Positions 8,889 through 16,518 of a stretch of DNA of 48,331 bases are shown piece after piece. A program made the translations under genes and the position numbers. Under the pieces are notes generated by a model that saw nothing but the letters and a program-made list of their open reading frames with translations, made no database searches and was not told the DNA's origin. Positions within the stretch are counted from its first letter, which is position 1, and each line of letters opens with the position of its first letter. This DNA comes from Betaproteobacteria bacterium (GTDB lineage: Bacteria > Pseudomonadota > Gammaproteobacteria > Burkholderiales > SG8-41), in the NCBI GenBank assembly GCA_016868035.1, contig VGID01000030.1, positions 1 to 48,331 of the forward strand, in the 5' to 3' direction.

Positions 8889-10392
8889 GTACCTGGTCGA
8901 TCGGCCCCGGGCGGGCGATCCCGAAGCCTTGCGCGTAGTCGGTACCGAGCGCCCGCAGCTTCTCCAGCGTCTCGTCGTTCTCGACGAATTCCGCGATCGT
9001 CCGCGTCCCGATCTTGCGGCACACGGTGTTGATCGCCTTCATCTTGGCGAGCTCGGACGGGTCGCGCAAAATGTTCTGGATGATCACGCCGTCGACCTTG
9101 ATGAAGTCGAACTTGAGCCCCTTCAGGTGCGAGAAGGAGGGCTTCACGCTGCCGAAGGCGTCCAGCGTGAAGCGGCAGCCGGCGGGCCGGAGCGCGGCCA
9201 TCAGTCGCTGCACGCGGCCGTGGTGGCGGATCACTTCACGCTCTTCGACCTCGAAGCATAGCGAGCGCGGCGGGCATCCGGACCGCCCCACCTCCTCGCG
9301 CACGTAGTTCGCGAACTCCGCGCTGATCACCGCGGCTTCGGACAGGTTCACGCCAAAGACCGGGATGCGCCACGCCGCGTCGGCGCGCTGTTTCCGCGCG
9401 CACCAGGAGAGCACGCTGCGCACCACCCAGCGGTCCAGGTCCTCCATCATCCCGTAGCGCTCCGCGACCGGGATGAAGCCGCCGGGGGGAAGCATGTTGT
9501 CCTCCTCCTCCTGCAGGCGCAGCAGGATCTCGACGCACCGGGAGTCGGGCAGGTCGCTCTTGAGCGGACGGATCTCCTGCGCGAACAGCAGAAACTGGTT
9601 CTCCTGGAGCGCGCGCTCGAGCTGCACCCGGGGGTCGTCCCAGCCCAGCAGGTCGTCGGCGATCGTGCGCAGGTAGAGCAACTCGCCTCTTTCACCCGAG
9701 ACCGTGATCGGCCCGCCCGCGGGCTCGGGCACGGGTTCGCTTTCCTGGCTCTGCAGCGCAAGCGGACTGAGCAGCAGGTAGAAGCCGTGCGGTTGAGGGT
9801 CGCCCGGGGGATAGGGAACGTGGCGCGCGGAGTACACGGGCGACGCAGAGCCGGGGCTGTCCCAGGCGAGCTCGTAGTCCGCCACCTTGCCGGACAGCGC
9901 AAGCACGATGTGGGGGGCGATGGCGAGGTAAGCGTCGTTGCCGACGACCTCGCGCAGCGGCCGGCCTTCGATACGCTCGGCGGGCAGGCCCGTTTTTTCC
10001 TCGACCGCGCGGTTGTGGTAATGGAGCCGCTCGTCGCGCGTCACGAACAGCACGAGGACCGGTAGCGCGTCGCTCAGGAGCCGCAGGCGGGTGTCCGCTA
10101 TGCGCATGCCTTCGGTGGCGGTGCGGCTGCGCGCGACTTCCTCGGCGAGCTGCTTGCGGATGCGCTCGAGCTGCGCGGTGCGCCGGGCGACGACCCACTC
10201 GGCCCGGGAGGCCTGGCTCGCCATGGCGAGCACGGCGGCGAACAGCACGCCCCCGAGAAACGCGATCCACGTGAGGTCAAAACGCGTCCAGTAGATGGTG
10301 GCGACCAGAATCGCGCCGATGAACCCCGTCAGCACCACCGGCAACAGGACCGGAACGGTCCGTTGGCGGAATTTCTGGAGCGCGAGTTTCAT
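8884..10392 (-). CDS. membrane PAS-EAL protein with degenerate EAL domain
   Basis: 502 residues. Two transmembrane helices (about 12-35 and 41-60) are followed by a short coiled region, a PAS-like domain (about 100-205) and a C-terminal EAL-type domain (about 250-500). The EAL domain is altered at key places: the Glu-Ala-Leu motif reads Glu-Ile-Leu in Glu-Ile-Leu-Leu-Arg-Leu, and the Asp-Asp-Phe-Gly metal motif reads Asp-Ala-Phe-Gly. Asn in Gly-Val-Asn-Leu-Ser, Lys-Val-Asp and the Gln in Tyr-Ala-Gln-Gly-Phe are kept. There is no GGDEF domain. I infer a weak or inactive c-di-GMP phosphodiesterase that may act as a c-di-GMP sensor. It follows the ETF-QO gene on the same strand by 51 nt. Confidence 0.85.
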   Translation of the reverse strand: MKLALQKFRQRTVPVLLPVVLTGFIGAILVATIYWTRFDLTWIAFLGGVLFAAVLAMASQASRAEWVVARRTAQLERIRKQLAEEVARSRTATEGMRIADTRLRLLSDALPVLVLFVTRDERLHYHNRAVEEKTGLPAERIEGRPLREVVGNDAYLAIAPHIVLALSGKVADYELAWDSPGSASPVYSARHVPYPPGDPQPHGFYLLLSPLALQSQESEPVPEPAGGPITVSGERGELLYLRTIADDLLGWDDPRVQLERALQENQFLLFAQEIRPLKSDLPDSRCVEILLRLQEEEDNMLPPGGFIPVAERYGMMEDLDRWVVRSVLSWCARKQRADAAWRIPVFGVNLSEAAVISAEFANYVREEVGRSGCPPRSLCFEVEEREVIRHHGRVQRLMAALRPAGCRFTLDAFGSVKPSFSHLKGLKFDFIKVDGVIIQNILRDPSELAKMKAINTVCRKIGTRTIAEFVENDETLEKLRALGTDYAQGFGIARPGPIDQVR

Positions 10393-10443
10393 GCGGCGTA
10401 GCGGGGAGCGCGGTGGGAATTCCCGGGCGAGGCGTTCACGGGC

Positions 10444-12093
10444 TCACATGTTGGGGTAGTTCGGGCCGCCGCCGCCCTCGGGCGCGACCCAGACGATGTT
10501 CTGCGTCGGGTCCTTGATGTCGCACGTTTTGCAGTGGACACAATTCTGGGCATTGATCTGCAAACGGGGATTTTCCCCATTTGCATCGCGCACGATTTCG
10601 TAGACTCCCGCCGGGCAGTAGCGGGTCTCCGGCGCGTCGTAGAGCTCCACGTTGATCCTGACCGGGACGCTCGCATCCTTGAGCGTAAGGTGGCAAGGCT
10701 GGTCCTCGTTGTGATTGACGTTGGAGATGAAGACCGAGGACAGGCGGTCGAAGCTCACCACGCCGTCCGGCTTCGGATACGCGATGGGCCGGGCCTCGCT
10801 CTTTTTCCGGAGCGTTTCATGATCGGCGTGGCGGTGGTGCAGCGTCCATGGCGCCCGGCCGCGAAAGACGATCTGGTCTATCCCCACCATCAGCGTTCCC
10901 GACAGCAGGCCCTTGCTCATCCACGGCTTGAAGTTGCGGGCACGGTGCAGCTCCTCGCGTAGCCAGCTCTCCCGGAACGCCTGCGGGTAGGCGGCGAGCT
11001 CGTCGTTGGCCCTTCCCGAGCGCAGCGCCGCGAACGCCGCTTCCGCGGCGAGCGTGCCCGATTTCATCGCCGCGTGACTGCCCTTGATGCGCGATGCGTT
11101 GAGAAAACCCGCGTCGTCCCCGATCAGGCAGCCGCCAGGGAACACGAGCTTCGGCAGCGACTGCAGCCCGCCCGCCGCGATCGCGCGCGCCCCATAGGCG
11201 AGGCGCCGGCCGCCTTCGAGGTACGGGCGGATCGCCGGATGCGTCTTGTAGCGCTGAAACTCCTCGTACGGGTTCAGGTGCGGGTTGCTGTAGTTGAGCC
11301 CGACCACGAATCCGATCGAGACCTGTTTGTTCTCGAGGTGGTAGAGGAACGAGCCGCCGTAGGTGTCGTTCGCAAGCGGCCACCCTGCGGTATGCACGAC
11401 GAGGCCCTGTCGGTGCTGCCCGGGCTGGATCTCCCACAGCTCCTTGAGCCCGATGCCGTAGACCTGCGGGTCGGCACCTGCGCGCAGCCCGTAGCGCTCC
11501 TGCAGCTGCTTGCCGAGGTGGCCGCGGCAGCCCTCGGCAAAGAACGTGTACTTCGCGTGCAGCTCCATGCCGGGCTGGTGGCTTGCGGTGGGTTGCCCGT
11601 CCTTGCCGATCCCCATGTCGCCGGTGGCCACTCCCCGGACGGAGCCGTCGTCGCGATAGAGCACCTCCACGGCGGCGAAGCCCGCGAAGATCTCCACGCC
11701 CAGGGCTTCGGCCTGCCGAGCGAGCCAGCGGCAGACGTTGCCCAGGCTCACCACGTAGTTGCCGTGATTCTTGAAGCATTCCGGCAGCAGCAGGTTCGGT
11801 ACCCGGAATGCGGTGCCTGCGGTGAGGAACACGAAGCGGTCCTCGGTAACCGGAGCGTTGAGCGGCGCGTTGAGCTCCCGCCAGTCGGGCAGCAGCTCGT
11901 TGAGCGCGCGCGGGTCGATCACCGCTCCCGAAAGAATGTGCGCGCCGACTTCGGAGCCTTTCTCCAGCACGCACACGCTCACCTCATGATCGTTCTCGGC
12001 GGCGAGCTGCTTGAGCCTGATCGCAGCGGAGAGGCCGGCCGGCCCCGCGCCGACCACGACCGCGTCGTACTGCATCGATTCGCGCTGAGCCAC
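10444..12093 (-). CDS. electron-transfer flavoprotein-ubiquinone oxidoreductase
   Basis: 549 residues, usual ETF-QO length. The N-terminal FAD-binding motif is Gly-Ala-Gly-Pro-Ala-Gly near residue 17. The C-terminal 4Fe-4S cluster ligands are visible as Tyr-Cys-Pro-Ala-Gly-Val-Tyr and Asn-Cys-Val-His-Cys-Lys-Thr-Cys-Asp. It passes electrons from acyl-CoA dehydrogenases, via ETF, to ubiquinone at the inner membrane, which fits the thiolase in the same window. The GTG start at 12093 has an AAAGGAAG ribosome site just upstream. No etfAB is nearby. Confidence 0.96.
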   Translation of the reverse strand: MAQRESMQYDAVVVGAGPAGLSAAIRLKQLAAENDHEVSVCVLEKGSEVGAHILSGAVIDPRALNELLPDWRELNAPLNAPVTEDRFVFLTAGTAFRVPNLLLPECFKNHGNYVVSLGNVCRWLARQAEALGVEIFAGFAAVEVLYRDDGSVRGVATGDMGIGKDGQPTASHQPGMELHAKYTFFAEGCRGHLGKQLQERYGLRAGADPQVYGIGLKELWEIQPGQHRQGLVVHTAGWPLANDTYGGSFLYHLENKQVSIGFVVGLNYSNPHLNPYEEFQRYKTHPAIRPYLEGGRRLAYGARAIAAGGLQSLPKLVFPGGCLIGDDAGFLNASRIKGSHAAMKSGTLAAEAAFAALRSGRANDELAAYPQAFRESWLREELHRARNFKPWMSKGLLSGTLMVGIDQIVFRGRAPWTLHHRHADHETLRKKSEARPIAYPKPDGVVSFDRLSSVFISNVNHNEDQPCHLTLKDASVPVRINVELYDAPETRYCPAGVYEIVRDANGENPRLQINAQNCVHCKTCDIKDPTQNIVWVAPEGGGGPNYPNM

Positions 12094-12157
12094 TTTCTTC
12101 CTTTATTCAATGCCTCCCGGCATTATAGAGCGTGCTCCGGCCTCATACGTCCCGAAG

Positions 12158-12309
12158 GCGTGACATGGTACGGCGTGACGTGATACAGCGAGACGTAACG
12201 TGGCGTGACGCGATGAAGTGTGCGGGGTCTGTTCCAAACCAATCTCGCCGTACCATGTCACGCATCTTCATGTCACGGTTCACCACATCACGATCCACCA
12301 TGTCACGGT
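12158..12309. repeat. word-repeat palindrome R2 (15-bp words)
   Basis: The left arm is four 15-bp units starting GCGTGAC (12158 to about 12219). The right arm is four complementary 15-bp units ending CATGTCACGG (about 12248-12309). It lies between hpnE and the ETF-QO gene, both on the minus strand. The hpnE stop TGA (complement of 12303-12305) is part of the outermost GTGAC word. Confidence 0.88.
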
Positions 12310-13589
12310 GTTCCGAGAATCGCCTGTGCGGCGGCGACGCCGCTGCGCACCGCGGCCTCGAGCGTCGCCGGATACTCGCTTGCAGTGTAGTCTCCGGCAA
12401 GGAAAAAATGCCTCAGCGGAGTGCGCGTTTCGGGGCGCTTGAGCGCAGGCACGCAGGAGAAGGTGGCGCGCTTCTCGGCGATCACCCGGTGCCACAGCGG
12501 GCAGGGCAGCAATCCGATCTGCTGCTGCAGCTCCTGATGGGCGAGCTGCGCGAGCTCGTCGTGGGGGAGATCCTGGTGCGCGCCTTCGGCGCTGATCACC
12601 AGGCCGATCACTCCGCGCTGGCCGCAGAGCTCTCCACGGTCGAACGCCCATTGCAGCAGCGCGCTGTCGAAGCCGAGCATGGGCGCCGGCAGGCGCACCT
12701 GTTGCGGATAACGCAGATATACGGAGTAGATCGGCTGATACCCGAGCGCGTCGACTGCCTCGGCGACCTCGGCGAGCGCGGTGATCCCGATGAGGAACGC
12801 CTTCGCGTGGTAGGGCGCGACTGCGCACACGACGCAATCGTAGACTTGCTCGGTGCTCCCGCAGCTCACCGTGAAACCGTCGCGGGCCTGGTCGATCCCG
12901 GTCACGCGCTGCCCGGCGAGCACGGTGCCGCCGCGCGCCGAGATGTAGGCCGCGGCCGGTTCGGGAAAAAGAGCCGACAGGTCCGCGCGCGGCAGCAGGA
13001 AATCGGTCGCATCGCGGCCGGCGTCGAAGCTGTCGCGCAGCACGTTGAGGAATACCTGCGCCGAAGCCGCTTCGAGCGGGGTGTTGAGTGCGGATACGCA
13101 CAGCGGCCGCCACAGGAAACGCGTGAGGCGCGCATCCTGTGCATGCTGCTCGAGCAGTCCCGCAGCGCTTGTGTCCTGTTCGAGGCGGTAGCCTTTGCGG
13201 CGCATTCGCAGCATGAATCGCGCTGCCGCAAGACGTCCGCCGAGGGCCGCGCCGCGCGCCGTGAGCAGTCCGGCGAGCAGGTTGAGCGGCGCCGGAAAGT
13301 TTGCCGCCGCGAGGTGGAAGCGCTCGTGGATCCGCCACGCGAGCGGCAGGCGCAGGAAGAGCCGCTCGGGGTCGGCGCCCGCCAGGCGCATCAGGCGCAG
13401 CGTCTCGCGGTAGGCGCCGATCAGGATATGCAGCCCGTTGTCGAGCGCGAGCTCGCGATGCTCGATGCGCCGCGCCCGCCCGCCGAGCGTCCTGGCGGAC
13501 TCGAACACCGTGACGGGGACGCCGCGCTCGGCGAGCGTGACGGCCGCCGCCATGCCGGCGTAGCCGCCGCCGATCACGGCCACGTTCAT
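12303..13589 (-). CDS. hpnE: hydroxysqualene dehydroxylase HpnE
   Basis: 428 residues, an amine-oxidase/phytoene-desaturase-like flavoprotein. The dinucleotide motif Val-Ile-Gly-Gly-Gly-Tyr-Ala-Gly opens the protein, Gly-Gly-Arg-Ala-Arg follows at about 37-41, and the C-terminal FAD-binding Phe-Leu-Ala-Gly-Asp-Tyr-Thr is near residue 400. HpnE reduces hydroxysqualene to squalene, the last step from farnesyl diphosphate via HpnC and HpnD, and squalene feeds hopanoid synthesis. hpnC and hpnD lie on the same strand but about 2.9 kb away, with unrelated genes between. No squalene-hopene cyclase is in the window. Confidence 0.93.
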   Translation of the reverse strand: MNVAVIGGGYAGMAAAVTLAERGVPVTVFESARTLGGRARRIEHRELALDNGLHILIGAYRETLRLMRLAGADPERLFLRLPLAWRIHERFHLAAANFPAPLNLLAGLLTARGAALGGRLAAARFMLRMRRKGYRLEQDTSAAGLLEQHAQDARLTRFLWRPLCVSALNTPLEAASAQVFLNVLRDSFDAGRDATDFLLPRADLSALFPEPAAAYISARGGTVLAGQRVTGIDQARDGFTVSCGSTEQVYDCVVCAVAPYHAKAFLIGITALAEVAEAVDALGYQPIYSVYLRYPQQVRLPAPMLGFDSALLQWAFDRGELCGQRGVIGLVISAEGAHQDLPHDELAQLAHQELQQQIGLLPCPLWHRVIAEKRATFSCVPALKRPETRTPLRHFFLAGDYTASEYPATLEAAVRSGVAAAQAILGTP

Positions 13590-13626
13590 GGGTGCGGGCA
13601 GCGAGCCTTGCGCCGGTAAGGAGGGC

Positions 13627-14757
13627 CTACGCGGCGACCGCGGTCTTGCGCTGCGCGGCGGCGGCTCCCGCGCCGGACCATACCCGTTCAGGCACGCAAA
13701 CGTGGCCCTCGAACAGCCGCCGCGCGGTGCGGATCAGCGCGGCGCGCCGGATCACCGGCGTGTCACCGGCGAAATCGGCATCGAGATCGATCGCGATCAT
13801 ACCGGAGGGATGCTCGAGCTGGATCACGCCCTGCGGTGCCGCGGGGAGCGACACCAGGCGCGAGGCGACCGTGCCCGGAATGGCGCAGGCAGAGGCGACG
13901 CACACGGTGCCGGTGACCGCGTGCGCCTTGTGGCAGGCGTAAGGTACGAAGTAGCGTGAGGCGATGGTGCCGCCGTGCCGCGGGCGCGCGAGCAGCCCGA
14001 CCTTGGGCACGACGAGCCCGGATACATCGCCCATGCCCATCAGCACGCCGGCCTTGCGGCGGATCGTCTCCATGCGCGCGAAGAGCTCCCGGTCGGCGTC
14101 GAGCTTGGCAGCCGTCTCGTGGCCGCTCTTGCCGAGTTGTTCGGCCGCCATCAGCACCATCGGCATGGCGACGTCCACGCAGCTCACCTCGACGCCATCG
14201 ATGACATCGAGCGTGCGTCCGGTAGGGAGCAGCCTGCCCGTGACGGAACCGATCGCACTCCTGAAGTTGAGCTTTACGGGAGCGGCGGTTCCCGGCACGC
14301 CGTCGATCGCCGCATCGCCCTCGTAGGTGACCTTGCCGTCGGGCGTCTGGACGATGGAATCCACCAGCGCCTGGGTGTTGACGTTGAAGATGCGCACCGT
14401 CGTCTCGGGATGGCGCGCGGGCACCAGCCCGGACTCGATCGCGTATGGACCGACCGCAACCAGCATGTTGCCGCAATTGGGCTTGGTATCCACTAGCCGT
14501 TCGTTGATGAGTACTTGCGCGAAGAGGTAATCCACGTCGGCTTCCGCGCTGCGCGAGCGACTGATGATCGCAACCTTGCTGGTGAGCGGGTTGGCGCCGC
14601 CGATGCCGTCTACCTGGTATTCGTGCGGCGAGCCCATGACTGCGAGCAGCACTGCATCGCGCTCGCGCGGGTCGGAGGGCAGGTCGGAGGCGAGGAAGAA
14701 CGGACCGCGCGAAGTGCCGCCGCGCATCAGCACGCATGGGATCCTGGTCTGCATCAC
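13627..14757 (-). CDS. PrpF-family isomerase, probably 4-oxalomesaconate tautomerase
   Basis: 376 residues starting Gln-Thr-Arg-Ile-Pro-Cys-Val-Leu-Met-Arg-Gly-Gly-Thr-Ser. The first half keeps the catalytic Cys of the Asn-Cys-Gly-Asn motif (about residue 95) and Gly-Gly-Ala-Asn-Pro-Leu-Thr-Ser-Lys. The opening and the Asp-Gly-Ile-Gly-Gly segment resemble GalD-type 4-oxalomesaconate tautomerases of gallate/protocatechuate degradation more than 2-methylaconitate isomerase, but these are hard to tell apart by eye. It sits between hpnE and the toxin-antitoxin remnants, with no other ring-cleavage gene nearby. An AAGGAG ribosome site and a TATAAT box precede it. Confidence 0.88.
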   Translation of the reverse strand: MMQTRIPCVLMRGGTSRGPFFLASDLPSDPRERDAVLLAVMGSPHEYQVDGIGGANPLTSKVAIISRSRSAEADVDYLFAQVLINERLVDTKPNCGNMLVAVGPYAIESGLVPARHPETTVRIFNVNTQALVDSIVQTPDGKVTYEGDAAIDGVPGTAAPVKLNFRSAIGSVTGRLLPTGRTLDVIDGVEVSCVDVAMPMVLMAAEQLGKSGHETAAKLDADRELFARMETIRRKAGVLMGMGDVSGLVVPKVGLLARPRHGGTIASRYFVPYACHKAHAVTGTVCVASACAIPGTVASRLVSLPAAPQGVIQLEHPSGMIAIDLDADFAGDTPVIRRAALIRTARRLFEGHVCVPERVWSGAGAAAAQRKTAVAA

Positions 14758-14783
14758 GGATTACTCCTTAACGCGTTGATTTG

Positions 14784-14789
14784 ATTATA
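14784..14789 (-). promoter_or_regulatory. -10 box upstream of the PrpF-family gene
   Basis: A perfect TATAAT reads on the minus strand at 14789-14784, 27 nt before the ATG at 14757, with an AAGGAG ribosome site between. No clear -35 box is seen at the right distance, so the promoter call is moderate. Confidence 0.5.
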
Positions 14790-14925
14790 GCCGATGGCGG
14801 CACCCCGGGATTCGAAGGCAGATAGGCATGCAGCTCGAATTTGACGGCAATTCTGAACGTAGATACGGTAATCACATACCGCGCCTCAAGGCCTGTCCCA
14901 TGCAGGACCCGTCACGAGACTCGAG

Positions 14926-15159
14926 TTGAAAGTCGTGCAGATCGGCAATTCCCGAGGCGTGCGTCTGCCCAAAGCCGTGCTCGACCGCTACTCCATCACG
15001 GACGCGCTGGTACTGGAAGTACGGGGGGAGGGTCTGCTCCTGCGCAACAAGAAGGACAAGCGTCTGTCTTGGGAAAACGCATATAAGGAGGTGGCGCGCG
15101 AGCATGAGGACTGGAGCGATCTCGACGCGACTACCGCCGACGGCCTCGATAAGGAATAG
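14926..15159 (+). CDS. AbrB/MazE-like antitoxin
   Basis: 77 residues from TTG 14926. The N-terminus (Val-Val-Gln-Ile-Gly-Asn-Ser-Arg-Gly-Val-Arg-Leu-Pro-Lys) is the swapped-hairpin AbrB DNA-binding signature of MazE-type antitoxins. An acidic C-terminus (Trp-Ser-Asp-Leu-Asp) would contact the toxin. The start is uncertain: the frame runs upstream as Thr-Arg-Leu-Glu without an ATG or GTG. The MazF-like partner just downstream is broken, so this antitoxin may now be an orphan. Confidence 0.7.
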   Translation: MKVVQIGNSRGVRLPKAVLDRYSITDALVLEVRGEGLLLRNKKDKRLSWENAYKEVAREHEDWSDLDATTADGLDKE

Positions 15160-15161
15160 CG

Positions 15162-15424
15162 GTGGACGGCGAAGTCGAGCGTTATGGCGTCTTGTTAACC
15201 TTGATCCCACGCGCGGAAGTGAGATATCGAAAACCCGGCCGGTGGTTGTCGTCAGCCAGGACAACGCGGGGCGCAAGGCGGAAATCGCCGTGGACCAGAT
15301 CCGCACCATCAGCAAGAAGCGGCTCGGCCGGCAGCTCGACCGGCATCACCGCCCCGGTGATGTGGCGCGCGGCGGGGAGGCGGGAATTCAATCCCGGTTC
15401 CGGGCGAGCAGGTTGACATACTGA
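15162..15424 (+). pseudogene. MazF/PemK-type toxin remnant
   Basis: Two frames together spell a MazF N-terminus. The frame from GTG 15162 gives Val-Glu-Arg-Tyr-Gly-Val-Leu-Leu. A different frame from about 15205 gives Asn-Leu-Asp-Pro-Thr-Arg-Gly-Ser-Glu-Ile-Ser-Lys-Thr-Arg-Pro-Val-Val-Val-Val-Ser. The text then jumps to the late MazF segment Asp-Gln-Ile-Arg-Thr-Ile-Ser-Lys-Lys-Arg-Leu (about 15295-15330), so the middle of the domain (roughly 40 residues) is missing. A frameshift plus an internal deletion implies a dead ribonuclease toxin. The 3' end runs into DNA that, on the other strand, resembles an SDR C-terminus (Ile-Thr-Gly-Ala-Val-Met-Pro-Val). Confidence 0.65.
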
Positions 15425-15441
15425 CATACCGCAGATAACAT
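15413..15441 (+). promoter_or_regulatory. promoter and tandem operator of the VapBC-type pair
   Basis: TTGACA at 15413-15418, a 17-bp spacer and TAACAT at 15436-15441. The predicted start of transcription falls at or next to the ATG at 15449, which would give a leaderless mRNA. The spacer holds a perfect tandem repeat of TGACATAC (15414-15421 and 15422-15429), a plausible binding site for the ribbon-helix-helix antitoxin. Confidence 0.6.
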
Positions 15442-15448
15442 CGGCGCG

Positions 15449-15694
15449 ATGAGGACCACCATCCGGTTGAAGGAAGCGTTGCTCGGGCGCGCGAAGCGTG
15501 AAGCCGCGCGGCGCGGAGTGACGCTGACCGCGCTGATCGAGCAGGGGTTGCGTCTCGCGCTGGCGCGCCCGGCGCAGGTGCGCCGGGCCGCGCGCGTGGT
15601 GCTCCCGGTCTGCCGGCGCGGCGGCGGCGTTCATCCCGGCGTCAATCTCGACAATTCGGCGAATCTGCTCGACCGGATGGACGAACGCGGGTGA
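15449..15694 (+). CDS. ribbon-helix-helix antitoxin (VapB-like)
   Basis: 81 residues. The N-terminus (Met-Arg-Thr-Thr-Ile-Arg-Leu-Lys-Glu, then a helix with Ala-Ala-Arg-Arg-Gly-Val-Thr-Leu-Thr-Ala-Leu-Ile) is a ribbon-helix-helix DNA-binding domain. The C-terminal part (Val-Asn-Leu-Asp-Asn-Ser-Ala-Asn-Leu-Leu-Asp) is the usual toxin-wrapping tail. It overlaps the PIN-domain gene by 4 bp (GTGA), the standard antitoxin-first layout. There is no ribosome site because the promoter ends almost on the start codon. Confidence 0.8.
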   Translation: MRTTIRLKEALLGRAKREAARRGVTLTALIEQGLRLALARPAQVRRAARVVLPVCRRGGGVHPGVNLDNSANLLDRMDERG

Positions 15695-16116
15695 TCCTGC
15701 CCGACGTCAACGTCCTCATCTACGCGTTTCGGAACGATTCCGCTGACCACGAGCGCTACCGCGAGTGGCTCGATTCGGTGATCAATGGTTCCCAGGCCTA
15801 TGGCATCGCGCCCCAGGTGCTCGCCTCACTGGTGCGCGTGACGACGCACCCGAAGATATTCATGCGGCCGAGCCGCGCCGAAGACGCCTTTTCCTTCAGC
15901 CGCACGCTGTTGTCGCAGCCCAATGCAACCGTGGTGACGCCGGGCGCACGGCACTGGGGAATCTTCGAGGCGCTTTGCCGCGAGGCTGCGGCGGGCGGCA
16001 ATCTGGTGCAGGATGCATGGTTTGCCGCTCTCGCGATCGAAAGCGGCTGCGAATGGATCAGCACGGACCGCGATTACGCGCGGTTCCCGGGGCTTGCCTG
16101 GCGCACCCCCTTGTAG
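15691..16116 (+). CDS. PIN-domain ribonuclease toxin (VapC-like)
   Basis: 141 residues from GTG 15691. PIN-domain acidic residues are in place: Asp5 in Leu-Pro-Asp-Val-Asn, a mid-protein Glu in the Glu-Asp-Ala-Phe helix, Asp near 117 in Val-Gln-Asp-Ala-Trp, and the late Ser-Thr-Asp-Arg-Asp-Tyr-Ala-Arg-Phe motif. VapC toxins cut tRNA or rRNA; the target of this one cannot be read from sequence. Coupled to the upstream antitoxin. The module lies inside the gap that splits hpnD from hpnE. Confidence 0.85.
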   Translation: MILPDVNVLIYAFRNDSADHERYREWLDSVINGSQAYGIAPQVLASLVRVTTHPKIFMRPSRAEDAFSFSRTLLSQPNATVVTPGARHWGIFEALCREAAAGGNLVQDAWFAALAIESGCEWISTDRDYARFPGLAWRTPL

Positions 16117-16147
16117 AGCGGAGATGAAGAAGGTCCCGGCGCTCTCG

Positions 16148-16388
16148 TCAGAACGCGAAGCGCCTGAGACCGCCGTCCACCGGCAGCACCGCGCCGGTGA
16201 TGTAGCCGGCGACGCGGGAAGAGAGGAAGACGGCGAGCGCCGCCAGTTCCTCGGGCTCGCCGTAACGTCCGACCGGGATGTCCTCGGCGGACTGTTTCGC
16301 GCGGAATTCCGGCGAGTACTTGCGGCGGATCTGCTCGCTCATGATGCGCCCGCACCAGAGCGGTCTTGCCCTTCAGTTGCAGGTCCAT
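16148..16388 (-). pseudogene. short-chain dehydrogenase remnant, internally deleted
   Basis: On the minus strand an AGGAGA ribosome site and ATG at 16388 open with Met-Asp-Leu-Gln-Leu-Lys-Gly-Lys-Thr-Ala-Leu-Val, the start of an SDR just before its Thr-Gly-x3-Gly-x-Gly motif. After 12 codons the sequence jumps, in another frame, to an SDR C-terminus: Asp-Ile-Pro-Val-Gly-Arg-Tyr-Gly-Glu-Pro-Glu-Glu-Leu and Gly-Tyr-Ile-Thr-Gly-Ala-Val-Leu-Pro-Val-Asp-Gly-Gly, ending at 16148. The catalytic Tyr-x3-Lys and the cofactor loop are gone, roughly 170-180 residues, consistent with one internal deletion. Confidence 0.75.
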
Positions 16389-16406
16389 TCTCCTTCCTAT
16401 CGAAAA

Positions 16407-16518
16407 GCGTGACGTGATACAGCGTGACATGGTACTGCGTGACGTGATACGGCGTGGTCGTAGCTCTAACGCCTTTCCATGTCACGCATCACCACGTCAC
16501 GATTCATCATGTCGCGCC
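16407..16518. repeat. word-repeat palindrome R3 (15-bp words)
   Basis: The left arm has units such as GCGTGACGTGATACA (16407 to about 16457) and the right arm complementary units (about 16470-16512). It fills the gap between the SDR remnant and hpnD. The hpnD stop abuts the right arm. Confidence 0.8.

Noticed and set aside
12158-12309. CRISPR array
   Set aside because: The repeat units are 7 or 15 bp, adjoin without spacers and occur as inverted arms; no cas gene is present.
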